Shown: positions 26,164 through 35,455 of the stretch, piece after piece
Numbering within the stretch: the stretch's first letter is position 1
Layout: every line of letters begins with the position of its first letter
Origin: Gimesia algae
Lineage (GTDB): Bacteria > Planctomycetota > Planctomycetia > Planctomycetales > Planctomycetaceae
Direction of reading: 5' to 3'
Assembly: GCF_007746795.1 (NCBI RefSeq)
Contig: NZ_CP036343.1
Location: 1,120,531 to 1,184,530, forward strand
Length of the DNA stretch: 64,000 nucleotides
The notes under the pieces: generated by a model
What the model was told of the DNA's origin: nothing
What the model saw: only the letters and a program-made list of their open reading frames with translations
The model's database searches: none
Made by a program: the position numbers and the translations under genes

Positions 26164-26874
26164 ATGACAAACACCAGAACATACATGTGTGAGGTCTGCT
26201 CGAAAACGTTTCACCACCGTGGAGTGATTTCAGCCCCCCTGGTGAGAAAGCCGATCACAGAACTGATCCAGCTTGATTTCCCCAACTGGTCGGACACCAG
26301 TTATTTCTGCCATGTTGATTTATCCAGCTACCGCGCGAAGGGTGTGCACACTCTGCTGGAATCGGAACGGGGTGAGCTGAGCCGGCTTGATCGAGAAATC
26401 TTAGCCGCGATGCAGAATCATGATCTGATCTCATCGAACGTGGAACATGAATTTGATCAGTCATGGTCGCTAGGCGACAAGATGGCAGACCAGCTTGCAA
26501 CCTGGGGAGGCAGCTGGTCCTTTCTGATTCTGTTTGCTATCTTTATGACCATCTGGATCCTGCTCAATTCCGTCGTACTGCTCTGGCAACCCGTTGACCC
26601 TTATCCCTTCATCCTGTTAAACCTGCTGCTCTCCTGTCTCGCCGCCATCCAGGCTCCCATCATTCTCATGAGTCAGAATCGGCAGGAAACAAAAGACCGA
26701 CGTCGCGCACAAAATGACTATCAGATTAATCTGAAAGCAGAGCTCGAAATCAAACTGATTCATGAAAAACTGGACCATATCCTCTCCCGGCAGTGGGAAA
26801 AGCTGATGCAGATACAGGAACTGCAGATTGAACAGCTCTCTGAGATAAATAATATTAAAAAGCGGTCATCCTGA
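26164..26874 (+). CDS. DUF1003 family membrane protein
   Basis: 236 residues. The N-terminus has a CxxC pair (YMCEVCSKTF) that might bind metal. The DUF1003 core covers about residues 105-200: DKMADQLATWGGSWSFLILF, first membrane helix, IWILLNSVV, then YPFILLNLLLSCLAAIQAPI, second helix, and MSQNRQETKDRRRAQNDYQI. A C-terminal amphipathic region (KAELEIKLIHEKLDHILSRQ, then WEKLMQIQELQIEQLSEI) looks coiled-coil. Function unknown; family members are small inner-membrane proteins. Confidence 0.85.
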   Translation: MTNTRTYMCEVCSKTFHHRGVISAPLVRKPITELIQLDFPNWSDTSYFCHVDLSSYRAKGVHTLLESERGELSRLDREILAAMQNHDLISSNVEHEFDQSWSLGDKMADQLATWGGSWSFLILFAIFMTIWILLNSVVLLWQPVDPYPFILLNLLLSCLAAIQAPIILMSQNRQETKDRRRAQNDYQINLKAELEIKLIHEKLDHILSRQWEKLMQIQELQIEQLSEINNIKKRSS

Positions 26875-26960
26875 CTGTTCTGGCTGTAAGCAAATCAGCA
26901 GACGGCTAAGATGACAACCGATTTCCAATTAGATTATGATAGAAATGAACCATCAGTTCC

Positions 26961-28364
26961 ATGAAAGAGAATCCAACCAAGCAGATTATTGGCTGTGAAG
27001 AATGGTGTGCCTTTCCCGACCTCGGTCTCCCGGCAATTAAAGCCCGCGTTGACTCAGGCGCCAAGACGTCCTCCATTCACGCGTTCAACGTGCAGAAATT
27101 CCGCAGACAGGGGGAGACCTGGGTCAGTTTTGAAGTCCACCCTCTGCAGAACAACCGCCGGATTGTTGTTCGCTGCGAACGACCGATTGTCGATAAACGG
27201 GTTGTCAAAAGTTCCAGTGGCATCTCGGAGACCCGCTATGTCATTCTGGCCACACTTAAAATCGGCGATCAGGCCTGGGAAATTGAACTGACGCTGGCTA
27301 ACCGCGACTCCATGGGATATCGCATGCTGCTTGGACGCGAAGCCATGAGCGGTCGCATGCTCGTGGATCCCGCCATCAGCTTCTGCATGGGCCAGGTAAC
27401 CAGCGAGACCCTCAACCAGCATTACGGCAAACGCGAACAGGCCCGCAGTGGAATGAAAATTGCGCTGCTCGCCAGCAACCAGGAACTCTACAGCAATCAA
27501 CGTATTCTGGAGGCGGGAGAAGAGCGTGGACATGTCATGGAATTTCTGGACATCAAACAGTGTTATATGAAACTCGACGCGGTCGAGCCCGAAGCACATT
27601 ATCGTGGCGGCTCTATTCTGGATGACCTCGACGCGGTCATTACCCGCATTCGTCCCAGCATTACTTATTATGGTTGTGCACTCGCGCGTCAATTTGAAAG
27701 TATGAACGTACTCACCGTGAACAACTCCACGTCGATTACGCAATCCCGTGACAAACTCTATTCGCTGCAACTGATGCTCAAGAGCGGCATCAACATCCCC
27801 ACCACCGGTTTTGCGAATTCCCCCATCGATACCAACGACCTGATCGAAATGGTCGGCGGTGCACCGTTGATCGTCAAACTGCTGGAAGGCTCACAGGGAA
27901 GAGGCGTCGTGCTCGCGGAAACACGTAAAGCAGCCGAGTCGGTCATCAACGCCTTCAAGGCCCTTCGCGCCAATCTACTGGTTCAGGAGTTCATCAAAGA
28001 AGCTGACGGTAAGGACCTCCGCTGCTTTGTCATCGACGGGAAAGTCGTCGCGTCGATTCAGCGCGAAGCAGCCCCTGGGGAATTCCGCGCCAACATTCAT
28101 CAGGGGGGTACCGCCTCGGTAGTCAAAATCACCCCCACCGAACGCCAACTGGCCGTCAAAGCCACCAAAGCCCTGGGACTGATGATCGCCGGCGTCGACA
28201 TCATCCGCTCCAAAAATGGTCCGCTCCTGCTCGAAGTCAATTCCTCACCCGGTCTGGAAGGCATCGAAGCTGCCACCGGCAAAGACATCGCCGGCATGAT
28301 GATCGCCGCCATCGAGAAAAAGCTGGAATGGAAGCGAGAACTCAGCGGCAAACGCCATAAATGA
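26961..28364 (+). CDS. rimK: RimB-like protease domain fused to RimK ATP-grasp ligase
   Basis: 467 residues with two domains. Residues 1-150 ([17 protein letters not shown], with a DSGA motif like retroviral aspartyl proteases; [19 protein letters not shown]) match the PF05618 RimB/ATP-dependent-protease-like family. Residues 165-460 are a full Rim[24 protein letters not shown]-grasp segments [37 protein letters not shown] and [20 protein letters not shown]. RimK adds glutamates to ribosomal protein S6 in E. coli or makes poly-glutamate; RimB is linked to it genetically in some Proteobacteria. The fusion suggests direct coupling of the two activities. Confidence 0.88.
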   Translation: MKENPTKQIIGCEEWCAFPDLGLPAIKARVDSGAKTSSIHAFNVQKFRRQGETWVSFEVHPLQNNRRIVVRCERPIVDKRVVKSSSGISETRYVILATLKIGDQAWEIELTLANRDSMGYRMLLGREAMSGRMLVDPAISFCMGQVTSETLNQHYGKREQARSGMKIALLASNQELYSNQRILEAGEERGHVMEFLDIKQCYMKLDAVEPEAHYRGGSILDDLDAVITRIRPSITYYGCALARQFESMNVLTVNNSTSITQSRDKLYSLQLMLKSGINIPTTGFANSPIDTNDLIEMVGGAPLIVKLLEGSQGRGVVLAETRKAAESVINAFKALRANLLVQEFIKEADGKDLRCFVIDGKVVASIQREAAPGEFRANIHQGGTASVVKITPTERQLAVKATKALGLMIAGVDIIRSKNGPLLLEVNSSPGLEGIEAATGKDIAGMMIAAIEKKLEWKRELSGKRHK

Positions 28365-28458
28365 CAATCTGCTCTCGGCGGATCACATTTCCTTAGTTAA
28401 AATAGAACAGAGTTCATCGACTAATGCAGGAGTACTCAGTTTCCCTGGAGCCGATTCC

Positions 28459-29241
28459 ATGCAAAAGACAGCAATCCCGCGTTGGTTCAAATTACTGCTG
28501 TTCCTGATTTCTCTGTCTCTGCTGCAGATCACTGTTCTCGCAGCGCAGAAAACAGAGACACCCCCGCGCGAACAAATCGGCACCTGTCTGGGCAAACCGG
28601 TCTACCGCGACCAGATCGGGATAAGCCTGGAATTGAGTGAAGAACTACAAATTCTTTTCGGCTATCCTGTTTTCAGCCAGTTTCACCAGGAGCACCAGGC
28701 GAAATTCAAACCGACTGAAAAAGAAATCGCCGCCGCAATTGCCTACTACTCCAGAGACGAATCGGTGATTAAAGATTGTCAGGAAATCGATAAATTAACT
28801 CAAAGTGAACTCGAAGAAAACAAAAATCAACTGAAGCGTTCTGACCTCAAACCAGCAGAGCGAAAGCGACTCGAACAAAAACAGCAACAGCTGCAAAGGG
28901 AATTAAAGAATGGCGCTCTCAAATGGATGCTGCTCGGAATGCTGGAATACTGGAAATTCGAAAAGCACCTGTATCTCACTCAAGGCGGCGGTCGCATTCG
29001 TTCAATGATGTTCGGAGAAGAAGCCTTCGATGCACGATTCAAATGGCTGGAAGCTCAGGAGAAACGGGGAAAATTCCAAATCACCGACCCCCAACTCCGT
29101 ACCACATTTTTTGAATTTTGGACTGACAAAAATAATCGAGGCTATAACACAACCAGTCAGGAATCGATTCAGGAGTTTCTCGAACCTCAGTGGCAGAAAG
29201 AACTGAATGCGGATAAACCACTTACAGCAAAAAAGCCTTGA
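28459..29241 (+). CDS. Secreted protein of unknown function
   Basis: 260 residues. The N-terminus WFKLLLFLISLSLLQITVLA is a signal peptide. The mature part begins with a TCLGKPVYRDQI-like segment that recalls the N-terminal chaperone helix region of SurA/PpiC-type isomerases, then long charged helices (LEENKNQLKRSDLKPAERKR, KQQQLQRELKNGALKW). No parvulin catalytic domain is visible, so this could be an incomplete relative or an unrelated helical protein. It converges with the PQQ lipoprotein gene, 4 bases apart. Confidence 0.6.
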   Translation: MQKTAIPRWFKLLLFLISLSLLQITVLAAQKTETPPREQIGTCLGKPVYRDQIGISLELSEELQILFGYPVFSQFHQEHQAKFKPTEKEIAAAIAYYSRDESVIKDCQEIDKLTQSELEENKNQLKRSDLKPAERKRLEQKQQQLQRELKNGALKWMLLGMLEYWKFEKHLYLTQGGGRIRSMMFGEEAFDARFKWLEAQEKRGKFQITDPQLRTTFFEFWTDKNNRGYNTTSQESIQEFLEPQWQKELNADKPLTAKKP

Positions 29242-29245
29242 CCGC

Positions 29246-30586
29246 TCACTCGGCTGATTTTTCGGTTGGGTTTTCCGGTGTTTCGGCTGCGATACACACC
29301 AGCTGTTCCTGGCGTTTGTCGCCGACCTGTTTGCCAACCCGGAGAAAGATTTCACCATCGACTACAGCCGGACTGGCGTAGCTGTCGTCGCCAAGCTTGT
29401 TGAACGCGACCTCCTGATAGCTGTCCGGACTCGCCTTAAATACGAAGGTTTCGCCTGACAGGTTCGAAACATAAATCAGTCCGTTACACAGAATCGGAGA
29501 GCCACTGAAGGAACCCCGCAGACGATTTCGCCAAAGCACATCTCCTGAGTCGATCGACCAGCAGTATGCGATCCCGTCATCGGTCACGCCATACAGTTGC
29601 CCGCCATCCACCAGCATCGACGGTTCATAAATCTTGGTCTCGTTCGACCACAACAGTTTTCCATCGGCAGAAAGACAAACCGTCTCCCGTTTGGGATAGC
29701 CACCGCTGGCAAAGATTTTATCGGCACTGGTCACAATCGTGCCACATGTCGCTTCGGCCAGACAGGGGGTGCTCCAGATTTCTTTCCCGGTCGCCGGATC
29801 ATAGCTGGCGACTTTATCACAGCCGCTGATCAGTAACTGGTCGCGGCCACCCACATGCGCCACGATGGGGCTGGAATACGTACTGACCGCAGGCCGCGAT
29901 ACACGCCAGGCAATGTCTCCTGTTTTGCGGTCGAGCGCCGCCAGGTAACCGCCGCCCCGATTGTCTGCCGCAATAATCACAAATGATTTGTAGAGCAGGG
30001 GGGAAGGGGCATAGCCGAACTTGGAATTAAATGCTCCCAGTTCCTTCTGCCAGACTTTCTTACCTTCCAGGTTGAGGGCCGTCGCAATGATTTTCCCTGA
30101 GTTCAGAAAGACCGCGTAAATCTGATTCCCGTCAAACAGGACAGTCCCGTTGGCATTCGTCCCTTTTTTATGCAGTTCCCCTGGTCCGGGAAAGCCTCCT
30201 TCATGCAACACCGTTTCCCAGCGCACCACACCGTCCGCGCGATTATAAGCGATCACCATCTGTTCCTGATCCTGGTCATCCGCAGTGGCCAGGACCACCA
30301 TGTCTTCCGTAACGACAGGGGAACTGTGGCCGCGCCCGGGGATATCCGTTCGCCATTTGACATCTTTTGTCTCGTTCCACACGGTTGGCAATGGCTGATC
30401 AGGCACATGACCATTTCGCTCAGGTCCACGCCAGCCAGGCCAGACATGGGACAGATCAGGCAGGTCGGCATCTGTTAAAGAGACGCCACTCGCTTTCACC
30501 GAGATTTCTTCGACCGGGGTCGTCTTCGTACAGCCGACTACCAGCAGCATTCCCAGCAGGAACCATCTGTGTGACATGCGAACCAT
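29246..30586 (-). CDS. PQQ-like beta-propeller lipoprotein
   Basis: 446 residues from ATG 30586, behind a GGAGGAG ribosome site. The N-terminus WFLLGMLLVVGCTKT is a lipoprotein signal with Cys at about residue 19. Propeller blades repeat the pattern with WRGPERNGHVP, WRTDIPGRGHSSPVVTEDMV, YDPATGKEIWSTPC, DSGDVLWRNRL and NLSGETFVFKAS. It resembles the 17775 gene but carries a lipid anchor. Catalytic PQQ residues are not obvious; a binding or scaffold role is possible. Monocistronic by spacing (138 bases to the DUF1080 gene). Confidence 0.83.
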   Translation of the reverse strand: MVRMSHRWFLLGMLLVVGCTKTTPVEEISVKASGVSLTDADLPDLSHVWPGWRGPERNGHVPDQPLPTVWNETKDVKWRTDIPGRGHSSPVVTEDMVVLATADDQDQEQMVIAYNRADGVVRWETVLHEGGFPGPGELHKKGTNANGTVLFDGNQIYAVFLNSGKIIATALNLEGKKVWQKELGAFNSKFGYAPSPLLYKSFVIIAADNRGGGYLAALDRKTGDIAWRVSRPAVSTYSSPIVAHVGGRDQLLISGCDKVASYDPATGKEIWSTPCLAEATCGTIVTSADKIFASGGYPKRETVCLSADGKLLWSNETKIYEPSMLVDGGQLYGVTDDGIAYCWSIDSGDVLWRNRLRGSFSGSPILCNGLIYVSNLSGETFVFKASPDSYQEVAFNKLGDDSYASPAVVDGEIFLRVGKQVGDKRQEQLVCIAAETPENPTEKSAE

Positions 30587-30724
30587 ACGTGAACTCCTCC
30601 GTGATCGAGTTGAGTGATATTGAAATCAAATTCCAGAACACACAACCGGTATCCCATCCGGTCGGCACTCACCCTGCCGGAGCGACAGAATGAGTGTTTT
30701 TCCAGAATCCGTTTTCTGTCCTGT

Positions 30725-31474
30725 TTATAGTTTTTTCAGAAAGACATTCTTGAAGCGAATCTCGCCGCCATGTGTCTGTAACTGAATCGGACCCGTTTCA
30801 TAAATCGGATCGTCCTTCTCATAATAATTATCCATCTTTTTGTTGTCTACCACGAGTTTACCATTCATGTAAACGGTAACCTTGTCTCCCTTCATGATAA
30901 TCCGGAAATGATTCCATTCACCAAAAGGTTTGTCGGCGTGGACCAGCGGATATTTTCCTTCGCCTTTATTATTAAATAATCCTCCCGATCCCAGATTGGC
31001 TTTGCGGTCCCATTTGCCACCTTCTTTTGTGGTATCCCAGATCTGAACCTGTGGCACGCCACGCAGATAGATCCCGCTGTCCGCTTTCGCTACGGTTTTG
31101 TAATCCAATAGCAGTTCAAAATCGCCAAAGTCTTCTGCAGTCGTCAGGTAAACCCCATGTCCGTCGTTGACCAGTTCGCCATCTTCCACCGACCAGTGTT
31201 CCAGTACATCTTCCCAGTTCTTTTTCAACAGTTCTTTCCGCTCAGCGGCAGGCATGTTCTTGACAGCCACAGGGCTTTTGCCTTTGACTTTGTGGTAGTT
31301 CATTCCAATCCAGCCAGACAGGTCTTTCCCGTTAAACAGAGCAATAAAACCTTCCGGAGGCTGATTCAGCTTTTCCGCTTCCTTTTTATCCCCGGCAAAA
31401 CCAGGGGCACTCCCCAGCAGGGAAAAAACCAGCAGGGAATACAGACTCTGTTTGATAAACGACGATGGATTCAT
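30725..31474 (-). CDS. DUF1080 (3-keto-disaccharide hydrolase-like) secreted protein
   Basis: 249 residues with signal peptide (LLVFSLLGSAPGFAGD). The DUF1080 concanavalin-like beta-sandwich begins EGFIALFNGKDLSGW and includes FELLLDYKTVAKADSGIYLR, WNHFRIIMKGDKVTVYMNGK and the ending QLQTHGGEIRFKNVFLKKL, all core family motifs. DUF1080 members include 3-keto-glycoside hydrolases that cleave oxidised disaccharides outside the cytoplasm; in Planctomycetes most are uncharacterised. It is a single gene. Confidence 0.9.
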   Translation of the reverse strand: MNPSSFIKQSLYSLLVFSLLGSAPGFAGDKKEAEKLNQPPEGFIALFNGKDLSGWIGMNYHKVKGKSPVAVKNMPAAERKELLKKNWEDVLEHWSVEDGELVNDGHGVYLTTAEDFGDFELLLDYKTVAKADSGIYLRGVPQVQIWDTTKEGGKWDRKANLGSGGLFNNKGEGKYPLVHADKPFGEWNHFRIIMKGDKVTVYMNGKLVVDNKKMDNYYEKDDPIYETGPIQLQTHGGEIRFKNVFLKKL

Positions 31475-31660
31475 TATTTGTTCCTCTTAATGCCCGCTGT
31501 TGCGCAACAGCGAATTAATTCAGACCAGCCGAAGATTCAGCAACCTTCCTAAGTAATTACTCTAATTGGGCCAGTGAGGAAATACAATGAGTCTGTGAAA
31601 AACAGTGGGATTTTTCGAAACCCGCAGTTGAACCAGCAGCCTCTCTGTCTTTACGGGCTG

Positions 31661-31752
31661 GAGCGCATCACATTTCACGATAGCGACTCTCAATCTAATA
31701 TACTTGAGCCAAACAGCCCTGGAGATGCTACAGTCAAACTGGACCAGTCTAA
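31661..31752 (+). repeat. Dispersed ~95-bp repeat, copy 1 (most diverged)
   Basis: Begins GAGCGCATCACATTT and ends GCTACAGTCAAACTGGACCA. Matches copies at 45685, 59976 and 62532 after aligning orientation. It reaches into the end of the SRPBCC gene (stop codon at 31749-31751). Confidence 0.75.
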
Positions 31753-32195
31753 TCTGTTATTTCTGGTTCGACCAGTTTCGCCAGATGAACCAGTGAATCC
31801 TGCCAGCCCAGATAACAGGCCTCCGGGGGGATCACCTCCGGAATGCCTGACTGCTCAATTTTGATCTCTGTGCCACACGAAACCAGTTTCAGATCGACGC
31901 TCGTTTTCATTTCACCAGGCAAGTTGGGATCGTCAAATTTCGACGTATAACAAATGCGGGTATGGGGTACGAGTTCGAGATACGTGCCTCCAAAAGAATG
32001 GCCGTGGCCAGTAGTAAAATTCGTAAAAGACATTTTATAGCTCCCCCCCACCTGAGGATCCATTTCGTATACTCTGGCAGTGAATCCATCTGGGGGAAGC
32101 CAGCGGGCCATCGCATCTTCTTCCAGAAAGGCACGGTAGATTTTTTCAGGCGTCGTTCGCAAAACGCGGTGCAGTCGGACGGTATTGTTGGACAT
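31749..32195 (-). CDS. SRPBCC / AHSA1-type protein
   Basis: 148 residues forming one START/Bet v1-like fold of the Aha1-C/SRPBCC group: VRLHRVLRTTPEKIYRAFLE, DAMARWLPPDGF, VGGSYKMSFTNF, then TYLELVPHTRICYTSKFDDP and a C-terminal helix with CYLGWQDSLVHLAKLVEPEI. Such proteins bind small hydrophobic ligands; the ligand is unknown. Single gene on the minus strand, its stop codon touching the dispersed repeat at 31661-31752. Confidence 0.85.
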   Translation of the reverse strand: MSNNTVRLHRVLRTTPEKIYRAFLEEDAMARWLPPDGFTARVYEMDPQVGGSYKMSFTNFTTGHGHSFGGTYLELVPHTRICYTSKFDDPNLPGEMKTSVDLKLVSCGTEIKIEQSGIPEVIPPEACYLGWQDSLVHLAKLVEPEITD

Positions 32196-32537
32196 GATTT
32201 CATTCCCATTCTTAGAGTGATGGTGAAAATCGGGTTAATGCCAGCAGGCAACGTTATGTAGTCGCTGAGTAATCGCCGGTTTCGACAACTTTCTGTCAAT
32301 AATCATGGAATCTCAAATTTAATTTTATTGGGGAGCCGCCAGTACCTGCAATCGACAGTACCCAAAGTGCAACAGATTGCACCCCTCATGCAATTTATTG
32401 CAGATCCAAACCTGGTATTGCAGATATTTCACCAATTTCTGGAGAAACAAAACCAAATATTTCTATTAGTTTACCAGCCTGCAATCGCAGAAACTCACTA
32501 CTTCGGCGTCTTTTTTTTCAACTTATACTCAACTGGT
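32196..32537. other. Intergenic region with clustered TGCAA sites
   Basis: 342 bases with no gene. From about 32346 to 32486 TGCAA/TTGCA occurs repeatedly, including the palindrome GTGCAACAGATTGCAC. This might be a regulator binding region for the gene that is now broken downstream, but nothing confirms it. Confidence 0.3.
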
Positions 32538-32833
32538 ATGCGAATTGCCTTAACAGGCTTCGTGCATTCGAAATTGAACGGGAGATGGGTAATCATTTCC
32601 GTGATCTGGGAATCAAAGGCTTTACCTGTATGAATTGCTGAAGGCAGGGTCACCAGCAGGTCTATGATGAGCCATTCCTACGTCACTCACAGACACGCAT
32701 CGAAATCATCACAACTGATGAGGTCGCTGATGCCATCGTCGACTACAGCCGTCAAGCTCGTTTTGAAAAACATACAGTCGCCGCTTACCTGGAATCGGTA
32801 CGCGTGCGCGATACCGCTCAATTTATTGCCTGA
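32538..32833 (+). pseudogene. Broken PII-like signalling protein gene
   Basis: Read in one frame from 32552, the translation is RLRAFEIEREMGNHFRDLGI, KGFTCMNC, a stop (TGA 32639-32641), then GHQQVYDEPFLRHSQTRIEI, ITTDEVADAIVDYS, and VAAYLESVRVRDTAQFIA to TGA at 32831. This fits the PII ferredoxin-like fold (LGIKGFT, RIEII, ADAIVD), here of the SbtB/PII-like type. A start could be ATG 32538 if one frameshift lies near 32552. So at least one nonsense change and possibly a frameshift break it. No promoter or ribosome site was recognised. Confidence 0.55.
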
Positions 32834-33067
32834 TCAATCTTGTATTTCACCATCGGACAGGATTTAGCGTAGTTTGTCAGTCACCTTCATGTGCTTACTT
32901 TGGCGGGTAGCTAACATGATGGGTGACTGACAGCTTCGCAATTCCTGTTGCAGATTCTGAGCATCACTTGCGAACTCATTTTTCAGATTCTATGCTGATG
33001 GAACCGAGAGGTAATGAAGGGTATCGGAGTAATTCTCTATTGATCCACATCAACGAGAGAGCCACGT

Positions 33068-33805
33068 ATGATGAAATACACGCTGACAGAAACTCGTTCC
33101 CTTAAGTGGTTCTCCCTGTTCGAGATGGCTATGTCATGCACACTCGCCCTGATCTTCCTGACGACGGTTGCCCAGGCCAACGAGCCCAAAACAACCCCCA
33201 CCTTTCAGAAAATATTATTCCTGGGCAACAGCATCACGCTGCATGGTCCCTCAAAGAAGATCGGCTGGGACGGCAACTGGGGAATGGCGGCCAGCAGCCA
33301 GAAAAAGGACTACGTCCACATCGTCACAGCTTCTCTTTCGAAATCTTCTGTCGTCAAACCGAAAATTCTGGTAAAGAACATCGCTACCTTTGAACGACAA
33401 TATGCGACTTACAACCTGAAAGAACACCTGCAGGATGCCTTCACGTTTCACCCTGATCTGGTGATACTCACAATTGGAGAAAACGTCCCGCAACTCAAAA
33501 CAGCAGAAGAACAGGCAAAGTTTCAATCCAGCGTGGAACAATTGCTCAAGCAACTGCAGAAGGACCATCATCCGACCATCATCGTACGCAGCAGCTTCTG
33601 GCCAAACAAGTTGAAAGACGAAGCATTACGCCAGGCCTGCCAGAAAGCAGGCGGGACGTTTGTCGATATCCGCAGCCTCAGTAAAGAGGAAAAGAACTAC
33701 GCTCGCTCAGAACGTGAATTTCAACACGCCGGCGTCGCCGCCCACCCCGGCGATCAGGGTATGCAGGCAATCGCTGACGCAATTCTAAAAGCAGTTCAAC
33801 CCTGA
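33068..33805 (+). CDS. Secreted SGNH/GDSL hydrolase
   Basis: 245 residues; signal peptide ending VAQAN near residue 38. The SGNH block I is ILFLGNSITLHGP (a GNS variant of GDS, with catalytic Ser near 56), block III is LTIGENVP (Gly-Glu-Asn), and block V is AAHPGDQGM (His-Pro-Gly-Asp with the catalytic His). These enzymes cleave esters of sugars, lipids or peptidoglycan outside the cell. Start ATG 33068 follows an AGAGAGCC stretch; a second Met is adjacent. Convergent with the sigma-54 regulator. Confidence 0.88.
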   Translation: MMKYTLTETRSLKWFSLFEMAMSCTLALIFLTTVAQANEPKTTPTFQKILFLGNSITLHGPSKKIGWDGNWGMAASSQKKDYVHIVTASLSKSSVVKPKILVKNIATFERQYATYNLKEHLQDAFTFHPDLVILTIGENVPQLKTAEEQAKFQSSVEQLLKQLQKDHHPTIIVRSSFWPNKLKDEALRQACQKAGGTFVDIRSLSKEEKNYARSEREFQHAGVAAHPGDQGMQAIADAILKAVQP

Positions 33806-33831
33806 TAACTGGTATTTTGAAAGCGGTTCTC

Positions 33832-35244
33832 TCACGATTTGAATTTCTGTTTATCAATCCCGTACTGTTTCATCTTCCTGAGCAATGTTCGTCGGCTGAT
33901 ACCCGCTTCCTCAGCCGTCTCAGCCACCCGGCCTGAATGCTGTTTGAGCTTTGCCTGCAGATATTCCCGCTCCAGTTCTTCGAGCACCGGGTCCAGGTTC
34001 TCCTGCAGGGAACGGGCAGGGTCCACACTATTCCGCCACACAGCCTGTTGCTTATGTTCCCGAGTCCCTGTTATCTCCACCAGATTCGTATTCCACAGCT
34101 TGTCGAAATCGCGGGCCGTCAAGGCGGACTGCGAACGTTCCAGCACCAGTCGTTCACTGAAGTTTTCCAGTTGGCGTACATTGCCCGGCCATTCGTACTC
34201 TAGCAATGCGTCTAAAAAACTGTCTGTAAAAGTCGGAGGTTCAAGACCATAATGTTTCGCCAGTCGTTTCGTGAAATGACCAAACAGCAGAAATACATCT
34301 TCCGGACGCTGACGCAGTGGAGGCACATTCACACGAATCACATCCAGCCGGTAAAACAGATCCTCGCGAAAGTTACCGTCACGCACTGCTTCATCCAGCA
34401 ACACATTCGTCGCCGCCACGATACGTACATCGATCTCCGTCTCTACCTGGCTGCCCACCGGTCGAATCCGTTTTTCCTGCAGCATACGCAACAGACACTG
34501 CTGCGCCTCAGGAGGCATGTCGCCAATTTCGTCCAGAAACAGTGTCCCCTTATTCGCATGCATCACCAATCCCTTCTTAGCCCGATCCGCTCCGGTAAAC
34601 GCACCTTTTTCATGACCGAAGAGTTCGGAATTGATCAGGTCAGGGGGGATGCTCGCACAGTTGGCCGCCACAAACCGCCCCTCGCGTCCGGAGCGTCGAT
34701 GCACGGCCCGCGCCAGTAATTCCTTGCCCGTGCCGGTCTCACCGACAATTAACACGGTCGCATCAGTCGGTGCCACACGCGCGCAGAGTTCAAACAGGTC
34801 CCACATTTCGGTGCTGCGACTTAACATCGATTCAAATCGCGCCCCCTTATTTCGTTGACGACCCAAGTCATGTATCCGTGGCAGAAACTTCTGATTCTGC
34901 AGTGTTGTCTCAATCACTTCCACCAGCTTCGACTCCTGCCGCTGCAATACGACATCATGAGCGCCTGCCTGAAAGTAAGTCCGCACAGTGCTCCCCTCCG
35001 CCTGTGGTGCCCACACCAGCACATCTGTCAAAGGCCATTGACCGCGCAGAGAAAGTACTACTGCCCGCGTCGCGTCATAATCGGGAGGGACCGTCTGAAT
35101 CACAAACAGCCGAGGCGGTCGGGGGAACTCTGTTGTCAGTAACTGATCCGCAGAAGGCAACCGGAGAAGCTCACAATCCAGCGACTGTAGTGCCCCTTTT
35201 GAATTGCGGTTCAGCAGACTGCAGACTATCAATGGTTTTTGCAT
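33832..35244 (-). CDS. Sigma-54-dependent transcriptional activator (NtrC family)
   Basis: 470 residues. Residues 1-120 look like a response-regulator-type fold without clear phosphorylation residues. The central AAA+ domain (about 138-370) has Walker A GETGTGKE (168-175), the sigma-54 contact loop GAFTGA (214-219) and Walker [11 protein letters not shown] (233-242). The C-terminal Fis-type helix-turn-helix is around 425-465 ([20 protein letters not shown]). Such proteins bind upstream sites and use ATP to open sigma-54 promoters. It is divergent from the sucrose operon, whose upstream region carries a -24/-12 promoter and inverted sites, so it probably controls that operon. Confidence 0.93.
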   Translation of the reverse strand: MQKPLIVCSLLNRNSKGALQSLDCELLRLPSADQLLTTEFPRPPRLFVIQTVPPDYDATRAVVLSLRGQWPLTDVLVWAPQAEGSTVRTYFQAGAHDVVLQRQESKLVEVIETTLQNQKFLPRIHDLGRQRNKGARFESMLSRSTEMWDLFELCARVAPTDATVLIVGETGTGKELLARAVHRRSGREGRFVAANCASIPPDLINSELFGHEKGAFTGADRAKKGLVMHANKGTLFLDEIGDMPPEAQQCLLRMLQEKRIRPVGSQVETEIDVRIVAATNVLLDEAVRDGNFREDLFYRLDVIRVNVPPLRQRPEDVFLLFGHFTKRLAKHYGLEPPTFTDSFLDALLEYEWPGNVRQLENFSERLVLERSQSALTARDFDKLWNTNLVEITGTREHKQQAVWRNSVDPARSLQENLDPVLEELEREYLQAKLKQHSGRVAETAEEAGISRRTLLRKMKQYGIDKQKFKS

Positions 35245-35370
35245 CTCACCTCCCGGGTAGCCTCATTAGAGATTCCCTGAGCGCATATAATGTGAAATGC
35301 GTAAGAAACGACTCAAATCAGGAATCTCAGAATGCGACACCAGCTTCCCATTCTATCAACACAACCAGAT

Positions 35371-35413
35371 ATGAGACAAGCCTGTCACATATTTTGGGTC
35401 ACACATGTCTCAT
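35371..35413. promoter_or_regulatory. Paired inverted sites, candidate activator binding region
   Basis: ATGAGACA (35371-35378) and its exact complement TGTCTCAT (35406-35413) face each other across 27 bases. Read outward-in, the two halves are ATGAGACA-N4-TGTCACA and ATGAGACA-N4-TGACCCA. They lie about 55-95 bases upstream of the expected start of transcription from the sigma-54 promoter at 35439, a fitting location for an enhancer bound by the adjacent activator. Confidence 0.55.
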
Positions 35414-35438
35414 TCCATCGTTTCGACTGAACCCGGTA

Positions 35439-35455
35439 TTGGCATGCCCTTTGCT
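35439..35455 (+). promoter_or_regulatory. Sigma-54 (-24/-12) promoter of the sucrose operon
   Basis: TTGGCATGCCCTTTGCT has the invariant GG (35441-35442) and GC (35453-35454) exactly 10 bases apart and matches the YTGGCAYG-N4-TTGCW consensus well. It points toward the operon at 35771, about 300 bases ahead, and lies between that operon and a divergent sigma-54 activator gene. Confidence 0.7.

Noticed and set aside
32639..32641. TGA as a selenocysteine codon in the PII-like gene
   Set aside because: No SECIS-like stem was evident next to it, the family is not a selenoprotein family, and the 5' end is also degraded.
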